The notes under the pieces are model-generated. The model did no database searches. It saw nothing but the letters and a program-made list of their open reading frames with translations, and had not been told where the DNA came from. Of a stretch of 64,000 nt of DNA, positions 23,068 through 34,196 are shown piece by piece. A program made the translations under genes and the position numbers. Source of the stretch: Deuterostichococcus epilithicus (taxonomy: Eukaryota; Chlorophyta; Trebouxiophyceae; Prasiolales; Stichococcaceae); contig JAVTLE010000005.1 in NCBI GenBank assembly GCA_033439295.1, forward strand, positions 2,654,501 to 2,718,500, written 5' to 3'. How positions within the stretch are numbered: the stretch's first letter is position 1; every line of letters starts with the position of its first letter.

Positions 23068-25317
23068 CTAGGCGCTGGGCGGCGGCGGCATGCCAGGTGG
23101 CCGCATGTACTGCGGCGGCGGCATGCCGAAGGGCGGTGGCCCGCCCATGCCCGGCGGCGGCGCCCGCAGCCACGGCGGCAGCTGACCCCCGGGGGGTCCC
23201 CGGCATGCCGGGCGGCGGCGGCATCCCCGGCGGCGGCCGCTGCTGCGCCCACGGCGGTGGCGGCATGCCTGGCGGTGGCCCCCCTGGATGCTGCCCCATC
23301 GGCGGCGGCGCCTGCATCCATGGCGGTCGCTGCTGCCCCATCGGCGGCGGGCCCGGCGGTGGCGCGGCCCAAGGAGGAGGCGGCGCTGCATGCTGCGGCG
23401 GCGGTGGCCGCGGCGGCGCGACTGCTGCTGGCGCCGCTGCATCCTGGTTCTGGCCGGCCTCTGGCTGCTGCCGTGGCCCTGGTGACAGCAGGCAACATGT
23501 TTTTTCCCTTGAACATTGAAAGCGAACAAGAGCGTGCGCACCCTGATCCAGCGGAGTCAGGTCTGATGAACACAGTCAGTTTGATTGTTAGCAGCAGAAA
23601 GTTTGCAAGGCAGGCCCCCGAATGGGTCGTCCCACATTGGTTCTTGCTACAGGCTCATTGAGTGATCAGAGATCAGGAGGCTTGCACAGCCACAATGCTG
23701 ACGTCATCAGAGCAAATTCCACTGGATGCCGCAGCTGCTGCATGGACACACCTGTTGCGAACAGCTGGTTGGGGCGCGACTGTGCATTTTGGTTTGCCTT
23801 CATCTGCGCCGCCAGCATCCGCTCTGCGGGCGTCCCATGTCGCTCGCCCTTTGTGTCCTTTTTGAATGCGTACGACACCGTGATGGGCCTGCAGATGCGT
23901 GATGGGTGCTCAGTGCAAGCCTTGATGCTCCGGAGCCATGCCAGAACGACCGCCGCCCAGACACGACGACCAGGTGCACCCAGGCGAGGCTGTGAGTGCT
24001 GCATGATTTACCTCCCCAAACTTCGTATAGGCACGATATGCAGACGACTGGGAGACATGCCAAGGGAAAGAGACTCAGGGTCGTACCTGTTGCAGAGGAA
24101 TTGGCCATTCATGGCCTCAATGGAGGCATCCGAGGCCTCAAAGGAGTCGTAGCTCACGAAGCCAAAGCCGCGCGAGAGGCCCGTCTCTGGATCCCGCATG
24201 ATCTTTGGCGTTTGCACGATGACGCCAAACGCGTTGAACGTGTCGTAAAGCAGCTGTGGCCACAGATAGTGTCAAGGTGTCAGCACTACGCATACTAAGT
24301 ACGAAGCCACCCTGCTGTTGGCGCATGCGATCCAGCCGCAACTGCTGTGTGCGCTCAAGGACGGATGAAAGACACGACTTTGAAGACAGGGAAACACAGA
24401 AAAATTAGCAGAGGAAGCACCACGACAAGCAATGAGACTGCGGTGAACTCGCAACCAAGCAGCTGCACTGCATCAAGTACCGGCGGCAGGCAGTGCAGCT
24501 TCTCGAGGCAATTCGGCAGCACCTTCTCGTCGACTTCCGGGTCCAGGTTGCCGATGAACAGGTTGGCGCCCATGTCCTGGCTGCGCTTGTCCTGCGAGGC
24601 CTTGTTCACGCGGATGGGCTTGCCGTACACTTTGATCATGTTGAGGATCTTCACCGCCTGTTGCAGGGGATTTTGAATGTCAGTGTGTGGCAGCGGCATG
24701 CCGTCGGATCATGACGCTGACAAGCATTGCGCACAGGTGCATTGTGCAGCCTTCAATCGAGAAGGCAGCAGCGTGCAGCAAGGGTTGACAGCTGCACTCA
24801 CATAGTCTGCGTCGTCCTCTGTGCGAAACTCCACGAAGCCGTAGCCCTGATGCTGGTTGGTCACTCTGTCCTTCGGCAGGTAGACATTGACTGCGGCACA
24901 GGCGCGCCAGGCTCACTTTGACATCACCAGCCTCTCCTGTGCGGGGCAGTCCAGCAAATGCCAAGCGCGACAGGATGCATGTGAAAAGTCACCGACTGGG
25001 CCGCCCTGAACGAACAGCTCCCAGACCAGCTCCTCCGTCATCTGCGGAGCACAAGGAGACGCAGCTCGGGGACTTGCACAGCTGATGTTGCGGATGGCAG
25101 CATGCGACGCTGACTGCCGCCACTCGCCAGTCGCTGGCAGCTGTCGTCATGTCAAAGTCCAGGCCTGAGGCCTGCCGCAATGAGTCCATGTCTCTCGTAT
25201 CACCTGTGGGTCCAGATTGCCGACGTACACAGTTGCCTCCTGGTTCCGGTCCTGTGCATGCTGCCCAATCAAATTGGCACCGACACCAGCAGTGATCCGC
25301 CCGCCGGCAGCCGACAT
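23068..25317 (-). CDS. SF3B4: SF3B4 (SAP49), two-RRM subunit of the U2 snRNP SF3b complex
   Basis: SF3B4 contacts pre-mRNA near the branch site in the spliceosome. Seven exons: 25317-25204, 25041-24993, 24890-24802, 24657-24523, 24253-24087, 23888-23752, 23478-23068. RRM1 has VYVGNLDPQ (RNP2) and QGYGFVEF (RNP1), followed by [18 protein letters not shown]2 has [25 protein letters not shown] and [20 protein letters not shown]. Then comes the family signature [19 protein letters not shown] and a Pro/Gly/Met-rich tail ending [10 protein letters not shown]. Frames agree through exon 6, but exon 7 carries one base too many in the C5G6 run at 23186-23196: the Pro-rich reading switches frame there. 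Removing one base gives 366 aa. An assembly or sequencing slip in a homopolymer is the simplest explanation. Confidence 0.94.
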
Positions 25318-25818
25318 GGCTACGGCCGGCTTTGGCTAAGGTTGATCAAGACTCAGCACCGTTGCGGTGCCTGGTTGCAGAGTCGCTGTCAGCTGAGGTT
25401 CGGCAAAGTTGGGCAAGCTGGCAACGGACCGGCTTTTCTTGTCATGCAGCGGTCAAAGGCTGCTCGTCTCGATATTGAAGACGGATGCAACACGCCGAGC
25501 ACCAATGGATCCTGTTACTGTATCAGCCTGAGGGAGGTCGCGAGCGCTGTTCGGTCGCTTCAGAAAACCCTCCTCAAGTCTTCACCGGCTGGTCACCGAC
25601 GCGGGTGGACGCGGCTTGCGCACAAGGAGCCACCAACCCGGACGCGAACGCGAGGAGAAGGATTCGTGTACTCGACTGCTTTGCGTTCAATTACCGCACG
25701 CATCGGCGCTGCCGTTGGTGAACCTCCTGGAACTTCTGCGCAGAATCGTTACTCAGTGTCAGTGGTTGCGAGGCGACAGAAGTGCCCGCTGGAGAGGAAC
25801 CCCCGGTACAACGCAGCA
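25318..25818. other. Divergent promoter region between SF3B4 and SND3
   Basis: About 500 bp separate the two divergent start codons. Several short open frames on the plus strand show no family match. The stretch should hold both promoters and 5' UTRs; no element was identified. Confidence 0.5.
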
Positions 25819-27269
25819 ATGACGATGCTGCCATCACAGGCAAGTTGCCGCACTGTGACTTGGGCACGTGTTAGGTGTCTGCATGTTTTGGTGGCTGTTG
25901 AAACCCAGCAGCATACATGTGGCGAGCAACCTTTGTGGACTTCTGCAACCCTCTGTGATACACGCCTGTCTGAACTCGCACACTGGCGGACTGACACGCC
26001 TGCCGACGGCCGCGTGACGCTGCTGCTGCGCGCCGCGGTGCAGGTCAAGATGTTCCTGCCGATGGGCATCATGTGGGGCTACAACAAGTTCGGCCAGGAA
26101 CTGCCCGCCAACGCGCTGAGGATTGCGTATGGAGCCTCGCAAGCGTTTGCGCTGCTGTCCGCGCTGTACATCTGGATGCGCGCGGAGGCCAGCGCTAGCA
26201 CATCAGAAACGATCACCACCAAGACAAAGCAGCCGACCGGCCCGTGAGGCGCTTGACCTCTCGTCGTGTACGGTACCAGCATTCCGACTTGGTCCGTCGT
26301 CAATGCGCTGGCTGCCGGTAGGAGAGCGGCGTCAGGTTTGCAACCCCCTGCCAGAGACATGTCAACTGTGGGCATGCATATGACGTCTTTGCAATGATCT
26401 CCCTCAGTGAGAAGGTGGAGACGCTGACCGTCAAGGAGTACGACATCAAAGAGGTCAAGGCCAGCATCGGCAAGCTGCTCACGGTGCGCGTATATGAGGC
26501 CTCGCCGGGCCGGCTGTCCTGGACATGTCCCTGCACGCCGTCCTGGAGGCTGGCGACTCCTTGCCACAGTAGCTTCCAGGATGCTGGCCGCATACCTGAA
26601 GCAAGAGACGTGAAGCGATGGCTGCTGCAGCATTCTCGACCCTCTGCTACAACTTTTACAGGGCGCGGCGCTGGTGGTCGGCCTGCACAGCTGGAAGGGC
26701 TTCCTGCAGCCGCTCGTCATCCAGGCCATCATGGGCATCCTGCTGGCTGTGGACGACCCGCTGTTCCGCATCTACGTGCTCGGCGCCAAGCCCGTCGGCC
26801 CCCTCAAGCGGCCCTTCAAGAAGGACGTCTCCCCATTTGCCGCGTATGTTCTTCCTCACACTGATGTTCAACACCCTGAAACACCGATGTTTGTCAATGC
26901 ATGTGTGGTTGGCACTTTTGCAGCACTGGCTCCTTGTGGCACCTTGGTGTGTGCTGGGTGGTGTGCCGAGCGGTGCTCTTGCCGGTAGCTGCGATCCCCT
27001 GCAAGGAGGGGCCGGCAGGTTGCGGCGAATCGGGATGCAGCTCGTTTGTGATGTCTTCACAGTGGCTCGACAGCAGGCACGGGCAAACATGTGCTGCTGC
27101 CGCCCACAGGCTACTGGGCCAGACAGACGATAAGCCAGCAGAGGCGCCGGCCCAGGAGGACGAAGCAGCGGAGGCAGACGGCGACGGAGAGGCTGTTGAG
27201 GCGATCGAGGGCTCTGCTGACGGCAATGGCCGTCGTGCGTCCAAGCGTGACCTGAAGAAGATTCGATAG
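25819..27269 (+). CDS. SND3: PHO88/SND3 family ER membrane protein
   Basis: The family (yeast Pho88, renamed Snd3) works in SRP-independent targeting of proteins to the ER membrane and was first linked to phosphate transport. Five exons join in frame to 212 aa: 25819-25839, 26044-26243, 26408-26483, 26662-26843, 27110-27269. A hydrophobic N-terminal half is followed by VKEYDIKEVK, equivalent to the family xxEYDLxxL segment. A second hydrophobic stretch (ALVVGLHSWKGFLQPLVIQ) comes before RIYVLGAKPVGPLKRPFKKD, closely matching the conserved IHVFGKPATGDLKRPFK-like motif. The tail is acidic and then basic. The tiny first exon ends CAG with GCAAGT after it, so intron 1 would be a GC-AG intron; this first exon is the weakest part of the model. 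Confidence 0.85.
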
Positions 27270-27559
27270 GGACTGTCTCCCTTCAGCCAGAGCACTCTCG
27301 TGCGTGTCCAGTCGCGGATGCGCCCGTCTTTGGTCCCATCCGTGGGCAGGTGGCTGTGACCGATGCTCTGCGTGGGTCTGCCTGCCCTTTGTCAATCAGT
27401 TTTGGCCAGTGATGCACGAGTCTCTGCAGGTACCTGTTGTAAGAAAGCATTGTGGTACAACGACTGATTGACTGATGGACTGATGACAGCTCCTCGAGGC
27501 ACACCCTTCACATCTGACCATCGACTGCTGTGCGGTTCCATGACACCCTCTCGACGAGT

Positions 27560-29842
27560 TCACACGCTCTCGTGCCCAAGGGACCCCATCCTGGCCGATG
27601 CCCGCGGGGTAAATGTCTCCTGCCGCAGCAGCGCCGGCGACATTGCATTCTGCGCCTCCGGCACCGCCACATCCGACTGGCGGTAGTAAAATGTGGGCTG
27701 GAGCCGCTGTATCAAGCCATATGCGAGATGCGCAGATTTGGCAGACACAGCGGCTACGCCGCCAAACCAGGCGGCCACCAAAATAAGCCTGTGTGGGGAA
27801 AGGCACAGCGCACGTGATTCGACATGATCGCACAACGCTCGCCTGTGTCCGGAGCTTCGTTTCAGACCTTCATCTGGATCAGACGGGTCGTGCTGTAAAC
27901 CGCACTGTTTGCATCGGTTGCTGACAAGCATGCACACAGAGCTCACGTGACTCGCAGCTTGAAGCAATCCACGCGAGGGCCGCAACGCACAGACCCCGCC
28001 ACGATGACGTTGACCATCATCGCGAAGGCGCTGAAGAGGCCTGCAAATGACACGCCAGCTTCTTGGGGGACTTGCCATACACATTCCTGCAACCTGCACC
28101 ATCCAGCATGCAGGTGCTGACGTAATGTACTGCGACCAGACAGCGACACGTGACGGCAGAGCCACAGGTCAGCTTGCCGCAGCCCCAGAAGCGACCCGCG
28201 GTGCTCTTTCCATGCTCACCGGTGAGCACGCCCAGCAGCTGCACCCCGCCGGCGGGCTTGACCAAGTCGGCGCCCGATTCGTTCTTGTGTCGCAGCGCCG
28301 ACACCGCGCCGAGCGCCCCACAGCCGCCCACCAGAACGCCCAGCGAGAACCACCACCTGCAGCCGTACGATTCCAGCTCTGGAGACGTTTTGACACAGCC
28401 ATCCGCTCCACACCGCCGCATGCAGGCCGCAACGACGTCTGCAGGTAACACATGGCCACGAGCTCTGCTCGCCTTTCATCAAGGCGATGTCGAATTTGTG
28501 CCACACGCACATGCAGCTCGGCCACGATGCTGCGGCACACGAGCAGCACAGGCCGCAAGTCGGCCACCAGTGTGCGTAGGAGCCCTGGCATGTCGGCATG
28601 CTCTGCTCACCAGCTGACGACCAGCGTGACCATCGACACACACAGCCACAGGACGAAAAGATCGCGGCAGCGTTCCCACTGCTCGGCCGCAGCCTGCTGC
28701 TCTGCTTCGGTCAGCGCCCTGTGGCGCATCAAAAGCTCTTCAAGAGTCGCAATCACTTGGTGACGGCCTCGGGCGCGGTTTCAAGAAGGCGAGGACGGCA
28801 CAGGCACCTCAGAGAGCAGCATGGCATGCAATGTGCAGCAGCGCGCATCGCCTGTGGCTGGCCGGACGGCTCATGCGCGGCCGGATGAGTAGGCTCGAGC
28901 GCTCAGTGCCGGGCTCACTGCAAACGCTGCGGGCATCCTGCATCCGAGTGACGGGTGGCGATGTTGATCTGAGCCGATTTGCTTGGCGGCAGACGGCAGT
29001 CGTGCAGGGTGGGCATCGCCGTGGAAAGTTGGGTGACCCAGCTGCCCTGTGATTGCATATGTGTGTGCTGAACGGGATGTCTGCACCGTTTGATGGCAAA
29101 ACAGCAACCGGAAGCGAGATGTACCTGGCCTGGCACTAGCGGCTCTACTAGGTCCGGCGTCTGCGTGCCGCTCGCCGGGGCGCTGCCGCGCGGCGGCTGC
29201 GCGCCTCTGAACAGCGCATGATACACCCGCCCGGCCGCAGCGTTGCTGCTCGACGCCGCGGCAGCGGCGGCAGCCACCAGCGGCGCCGCGGCGGCGGCGG
29301 CCGCCTCGGCCGCCTCTGTCCCGGGCAAGCGCTGCTGCTGCGGCGCGCCGGCGCGCCGCGCAGGCTCGCCGCCGATGGCCTCCGCCCGCTGGTCTCTGCT
29401 CGGCTCCGGCTGGCTCGCAAATGGCGATGCCCGCTGTCTGCCCAGCTCGGCCTGCGCCCGATGCCCGGAGGCAGATGAGCTCTCGCTCATGGCGCCGCGC
29501 AGGAAGCGGCTCAGCCGGTGCTGCTCCGCGCTGCGGCGGTCCGGCTGGATCTCGGGGCCGCCATCGCTCGGGAAGCCATATCCGTGGCCGCTGGCGGCCT
29601 CCGAGTCTGAGACGCTCTCTGCGGGCGGCAGCGGACCAGGTCATCCTTTCATACCTGCAGTCGCCACAGCCCGGCGCGCGTGCCCTGCTGCAAATGATGA
29701 TGGCACAAACCACGCAGTCTGTACCTGTCTCGAAGCGCAACAGGGGCCGGCTGGCAAAAGAGGCTTCGCCGGCCTCTTGTGCCGGGTGAGGATGCTCTCT
29801 CTGTTCGTCGGCTCGCGTCTTCAAGCTGTCGCCGTGCTCCAT
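27560..29842 (-). CDS. Unrecognised multi-pass membrane protein with Ala/Ser-rich N-terminus
   Basis: No family was recognised. The N-terminal half is clear: exon 29842-29725 starts MEHGDSLKTRADEQ and joins in frame to 29618-29125, which holds SVSDSEAASGHGYGF, a QHRLSRFLRGA block, a long alanine run and the end LVEPLVPGQ. Downstream exons give an amphipathic segment TLEELLMRHRALTEAEQQ, then helices FVLWLCVSMVTLVVS (about 28640), WWFSLGVLVGGCGALGAV (about 28340), LFSAFAMMVNVIVAG (about 28020) and LILVAAWFGGVAAVSA (about 27780). The C-terminus ends at the TGA at 27560. Junctions between about 29125 and 28230 are not fully resolved, so the total length is uncertain. It converges on SND3 and shares a 333-bp divergent promoter with the dolichyl-diphosphatase. 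Confidence 0.6.
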
Positions 29843-30175
29843 GTAGCGGGCCCTGCCATAGAATCTCAGGAGCACGACAGAGGCACAGCGTCCCACTGCT
29901 TCAGGTGTACAGCCGCAGGCTGGGAAGCGTTTGCCTCGGCCAGCAGGAAAATTCGGGGGCCTTGAAACACTGCGATCTTGACGAAAAGCGTGGACTAAAG
30001 GCCCAGTGACCTGCTCCCACTGCGATCACGTGAAGTGAAGCTGGCTGCAAGCAGGAGGTGCACCCCACGCTCATAGGTTGCAGCATTGTACATCAGTCCT
30101 ACATCTACTCCTTCTTCAGGCCTTGACAATATCAAGCTGCGGTGGACGTCCTAGCCCCACGCTCGAGTATTCGTC
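29843..30175. other. Compact divergent promoter
   Basis: Only 333 bp separate the start of the unrecognised membrane protein (-) from the start of the dolichyl-diphosphatase (+). It must serve both genes. No specific element was recognised. Confidence 0.5.
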
Positions 30176-31359
30176 ATGCCCATTGCATCCAGTATATTTG
30201 GTTTCTTTCGCCATGTACGGCCTATTGCGACGAGACAATCCAAGATAGCCGGTCTAGTGGCAGCCAACCTTGACGCGCCGCCGCTCTACAGGTTGGATGA
30301 TGGGGCATGCTGTCAGCCGCACGGCTGCCATGCATGTCTGCGCCGATGCAGATGCAGGCTGCCACCCTTGTGCTGCAAGCGATCGAGACACAGCGGTGAA
30401 ACACCAAGCGGTTGCCAATCAAAGGGGGGTTGTTACCGTCTCCGCAGGCAGGGCGACTGGCTGGGAGCCGCATTGGCATATGTCAGCTTGGCGCCGGCAT
30501 TCCATGTCTTTTTCAGGGGCTCAATGCTATACAACGAGAGGAACTGGGAGCAGCTGGAGGCGTTTGTGGGCGTGGGCTGCAACGCAGGTGCGGGAATGTC
30601 GTTAGATCGCCGATATGATGATCGTGTCCCGCCTGGTTTTGACACCGAATTATGCCAGAACTTTGAGCTTGAGTTCTGAGCTTGCCTATCATCGGTGCGG
30701 CAGTGCTCAGCAAGGCGCTCAAGTACCTGGTCAAGGTCGAGCGGCCGTCGGAGATGTGCGAAGAACTGGGGCTGTGCGGGGACCTTGGCATGCCGTCGAC
30801 GCATTCGCAAATAATGGCTTTTGCATACGTCAGCATGCTACTGCAGGTGAGCAGTCTTGAACGATCTTATCTGAGAGTCTGCCGCAACGGGTTTTTGCTT
30901 GTGATTTGCTCGCTCCTGCATGGCCGGCACCTCCCCCATCATAACGCTGACAATTCACACTGCGGCAGATCCGGGCCGGCCAGAGCCGCCGCCGTCCACA
31001 GCAGTCACTTCCCGACACAGTTGAGCTCGTCTGCTTGACCGCCCTGGTGGCAGCGGTGGCCTGGTCGCGTGTGTACTTGGGCTACCACGACTTGCCCCAG
31101 ATTTCCGCAGGTATGTTGCAGTTCGCAATGAGGTAGTCACACTGGTCAATGCAGCATGGTCTGGCATCCAGCTCCAAGCAGGCGGCACAAAGTGCAGCTG
31201 CCACAAGCGATTCCAACTGCGTCTGGACCAATTGCTGCAGGCCTCTTCACTGGCGCTGCAGCCGCAGTGGCATGGAGGTGGATCGTGGCCAAAGGCTGGG
31301 TGCGACGGCCGCTCCAACGCGTACTGAGCTTGCTGCCGGGCCATGCACATGCCGAGTGA
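30176..31359 (+). CDS. DOLPP1: Dolichyl-diphosphatase / LPP-gamma-like PAP2 phosphatase
   Basis: The enzyme removes phosphate from dolichyl diphosphate on the lumenal side of the ER so the lipid carrier for N-glycosylation is recycled; the plant relatives are called LPP-gamma and may sit in plastids. Exons are 30176-30291, 30448 to about 30587, about 30680-30846, 30969-31110 and 31241-31359. Motifs are YRQGDWLGAALAYVSLAP near the N-terminus, KYLVKVERP (PAP2 motif 1, KxxxxxxRP), GMPSTHSQIMAF (motif 2, PSxHS) and SRVYLGYHDLPQ (motif 3, SRxxxxxH). All catalytic positions of the superfamily are present, and several membrane helices are predicted. The exon 2/exon 3 junction is unresolved. Choosing between ER dolichyl-PP and chloroplast lipid substrates needs localisation data. 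Confidence 0.87.
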
Positions 31360-31469
31360 ATCGCTGCCTGCAAACCGCGATTATGGGCTTTGGCGTAATC
31401 CGCTTACGTGACAGCAGCAACTGCATTTGATGTTCACTGGATGAACTTAATCATTCTTCATTGATGGAG

Positions 31470-31606
31470 TTTGCTGTGATTTTGCTATGTGTTTTGCCAT
31501 ACCACCAGCAATGCTGTGAAGTACATTACTTCTTCCATGGCCATTGATGGCGATTTTGGCGTGTGGCTTGCTTGGTTATTACAAAACCATGAGTTGACAA
31601 AGGTTC
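31470..31606 (+). repeat. 137-bp direct repeat, left copy, flanking the hairpin array
   Basis: This block starts TTTGCTGTGATTTTGCT and ends GAGTTGACAAAGGTTC. It matches 34060-34196 over its full length with five mismatches (132 of 137). It is AT-rich compared with the array it borders. No target-site duplication was evident outside it. Confidence 0.95.
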
Positions 31607-31922
31607 CTTCGCTTTATTGGAGGCGAGCAAAACCCTGACAGCTCAGTTTGTCGCCGGTGGCTACTTTTTCATTCTCCCTCCTCCCATCCAGTCTACAAGT
31701 GCGCCTGCGGCCCGAGCAGCTACTTTACCATTTCCCTCCTCCCGTCCGGGAGCGAATGTGTCGTTCCGCGCCCGGATGGGAGGATGAAGTTGGAAAAGCA
31801 GCCATGGGGCTGCTCGGAGGGCAGCAGCAAAACTGGCAGCTCGGCTTGTCGCTCGCGGCTACTTTTTCATTTTTCCCCTCCCGTCCGAGCGCGGGGACCA
31901 ACGGATTGTGCTCGGACGGGAG

Positions 31923-32272
31923 GGGAAGGTTGGAAAAGTAGCCATGGGGCTACTCAGTGCCCGCCCGGCAACCAGCGAGGAGGCGAGCAAAACCCTGGCA
32001 GCTCGGCTTGTCGCCCGCGGCTACTTTTGCATTTTCCCCCTCCCGTCCATTCTACAATTGCGCCTGCGGCCCGAGTGGCTACTTTTTCATTCTCCCTCCT
32101 CCCATCCATTCTAAAAGTGCACCCGCAGCCCGAGCGGCTACTTCTTCATTTTCCTCCTCCCGTCCGGGTACGAACGGTGGCATTTGCGCCGGACGGGAGG
32201 AGAAAGCTGGAAAAGTAGCCATGGGGCTGCTCGGAGGGGAGCAACAAAAGTGGCAGCTCGGCTTGTCGCCGG
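31923..32272 (+). repeat. Left arm of a long inverted repeat
   Basis: This roughly 350-bp segment is the near-perfect reverse complement of 33110-33458. It carries GCAACCAGCGAGGAGGCGAG, which reappears inverted in the right arm. The arms are separated by about 840 bp of tandem hairpin units. Confidence 0.88.
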
Positions 32273-33109
32273 TGGCTACCTTTTCATTGTTCTCCTCCCC
32301 TCCAGCGTGGGAGCCAACCATTCACGCTCGGATGGGAGGATGAGATTGAAAAAGTAGCCACGGGGCTACTCAGTGCCTGCCCGGCGACCAGCGAGGAGGG
32401 GAGCGGCAAAACTGGCAGCTCGGCTTGTCGCCCGCGGCTACTTTTTCATTTTTCCCCTCCCGTCCGAGCGCCGGGACCAACCGTTCGCGCTCGGACGGGA
32501 GGGGAAGATTGGAGAAGCAGCCGTGGGGCTCAGAGGCGAGCGGCAGCAAACCCGGCAGCTCGGCGTGTCGCCCGCTACTTTTTCATTTTCCTCCTCCCGT
32601 CCGAGCGCGGGGACCAACCCGTTCGCGCTCGGATGGGAGGGGAAGGTTGGAAAAGTAGCCGTGGGGCTGCACAGGCCCGCCCGGCAACCATCGAGGAGGG
32701 CAGCAGCAAAACCGGCAGCTCGGCTTGTCGCCCGCGGCTACTTTTTCATTTTCCTCCTCCCGTCCGAGCGCTGGACCAACCGTTCGCGCTCGGACGGGAG
32801 GGGAAGGTTGGAAAAGTAGCCGTGGGGCGACACGGAGGCGGGCGGCAGCAAAACCGGCAGCTCGGCTTGTCGCCCGCGGCTACTTTTTCATTTTCCCCCT
32901 CCCGTCCGAGGGCCGGCACCAACCGATCGCGCTCGGACGGGAGGGGAAGATTGGAAAAGTAGCCGCGGGGCGACACAGAGGAGGGCGGCAGCAAAAGTTG
33001 GCAGCTCGGCTTGTCGCCCGCGGCTACTTTTTCATTTTCCTCCTCCCGTCCGAGCGCGGGGACCAACCGATCGCGCTCGGATGGGAGGATGAGATTGAAA
33101 AAGTAGCCA

Positions 33110-33458
33110 ACGGCGACAAGCCGAGCTGCCACTTTTGTTGCTCCCCTCCGAGCAGCCCCATGGCTACTTTTCCAGCTTTCTCCTCCCGTCCGGCGCAAAT
33201 GCCACCGTTCGTTCCCGGACGGGAGGAGGAAAGTGAAGAAGTAGCCGCTCGGGCTGCGGGTGCACTTGTAGAATGGATGGGAGGAGGGAGAATGAAAAAG
33301 TAGCCACTCGGGCCGCAGGCGCAATTGTAGAATGGACGGGAGGGGGAAAGTGAAAAAGTAGCCGCGGGCGACAAGCCGAGCTGCCAGGGTTTTGCTCGCC
33401 TCCTCGCTGGTTGCCGGGCGGGCACTGAGTAGCCTCATGGCTACTTTTCCAACCTTCT
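33110..33458 (-). repeat. Right arm of a long inverted repeat
   Basis: This is the inverted partner of 31923-32272, with high identity by eye. A transcript across both arms could form a duplex of about 350 bp closed by a structured loop. Confidence 0.88.
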
Positions 33459-34059
33459 CTCCTCCCATCCGAGCGCGATTGGTTGTGGTCCTCGCGCTCG
33501 GATGGGAGGAGAAAAATGGAAAAGTAGCCACCGGCGACAAACTGAGCTGCCAGTCTTGCGGCTCGCCTCCTTGCGGGTTGCCGGGCGGGCACTGAGTAGC
33601 CCCGTGGCTGCTTTTTCAATCTCATCCTCTCATCCGAGCGCGAATGGCAATCGTTCGCTCCCGGACGGGAGGAGGGAGAATGAAAAAGTAGCCGCTCGGG
33701 CCGCGGGCGCAATTGTAGAATGGATGGGAGGAGGAAAATTAAAAAGTAGCCGCTCGGGCCGCGGGCACAATTGATGGGAGGAGGAAAATGAAGAAGTAGC
33801 CGCGGGCGACAAGCTGAGAAGTCGGTTTTGCTGCTCGCCTTCTCGCTGGTTGCCGGGCGGGCCTTCTGAGTCGCGCCATGGCTACTTTTTCAGCTTTCTC
33901 TCCCGTCCGGATGCGAAGGCCACCGTTCGTTCCCGGGCGGGAGGAGGAAAATGAAAAAGTAGCCGCTTGGGCCGCGGGCGCAATTGAATGGATGGGAGGA
34001 GGATGGGAGGAGGAAAATGGAAAGTAGCCACCGGCGACAAGCTGAGAAGCCAGTCGGAT

Positions 34060-34196
34060 TTTGCTGTGATTTTGCTGTGTGTTTTGCCATACCACCAGCA
34101 ATGCTGTGAAGTACATCACTTCTTCCATGGCCATTGATGGCGGTTTTGGCGTGTGGCTTGCTTGGTTCTTACAAAACAATGAGTTGACAAAGGTTC
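34060..34196 (+). repeat. 137-bp direct repeat, right copy, flanking the hairpin array
   Basis: This copy has the same orientation as 31470-31606, with five substitutions and no indels. Beyond it the sequence (34197-34490) is ordinary intergenic DNA before the TLC-gene stop codon. The pair lies 2590 bp apart. Confidence 0.95.

Larger units (their letters stand above)
31640..34045. repeat. Array of inverted-repeat (foldback) modules
   Basis: About 2.4 kb is built from one module in both orientations. The box GGCAGCTCGGCTTGTCGCC or a close variant occurs near 31834, 31997, 32252, 32413, 32553, 32713, 32857 and 33000 on the plus strand, with spacings of 140-163 bp apart from one of 255 bp. It then appears inverted near 33113, 33369, 33534, 33808 and 34033. 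After each box comes GGCTACTTTTTCATTTT then CTCCCGTCCGAGCG, a short spacer, and the reverse complement, so each unit can fold into a hairpin. Orientation flips near 33100. Long open frames cross it in several frames only because the module lacks stop codons; none resembles a protein. No transposase or other coding remnant is visible. Confidence 0.93.

Noticed and set aside
31640-34045. Long open frames (up to 264 codons) on both strands of the hairpin array
   Set aside because: They arise because the repeated module lacks stop codons; the translations are the same Ser/Pro/Arg-rich units over and over, overlap in several frames and match no protein family.
31470-34196. An LTR-type element bounded by the 137-bp direct repeats
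   Set aside because: The repeats lack the usual terminal dinucleotides, there is no primer-binding site or coding remnant inside, and the interior is made of inverted modules; a name from that class is not supported.
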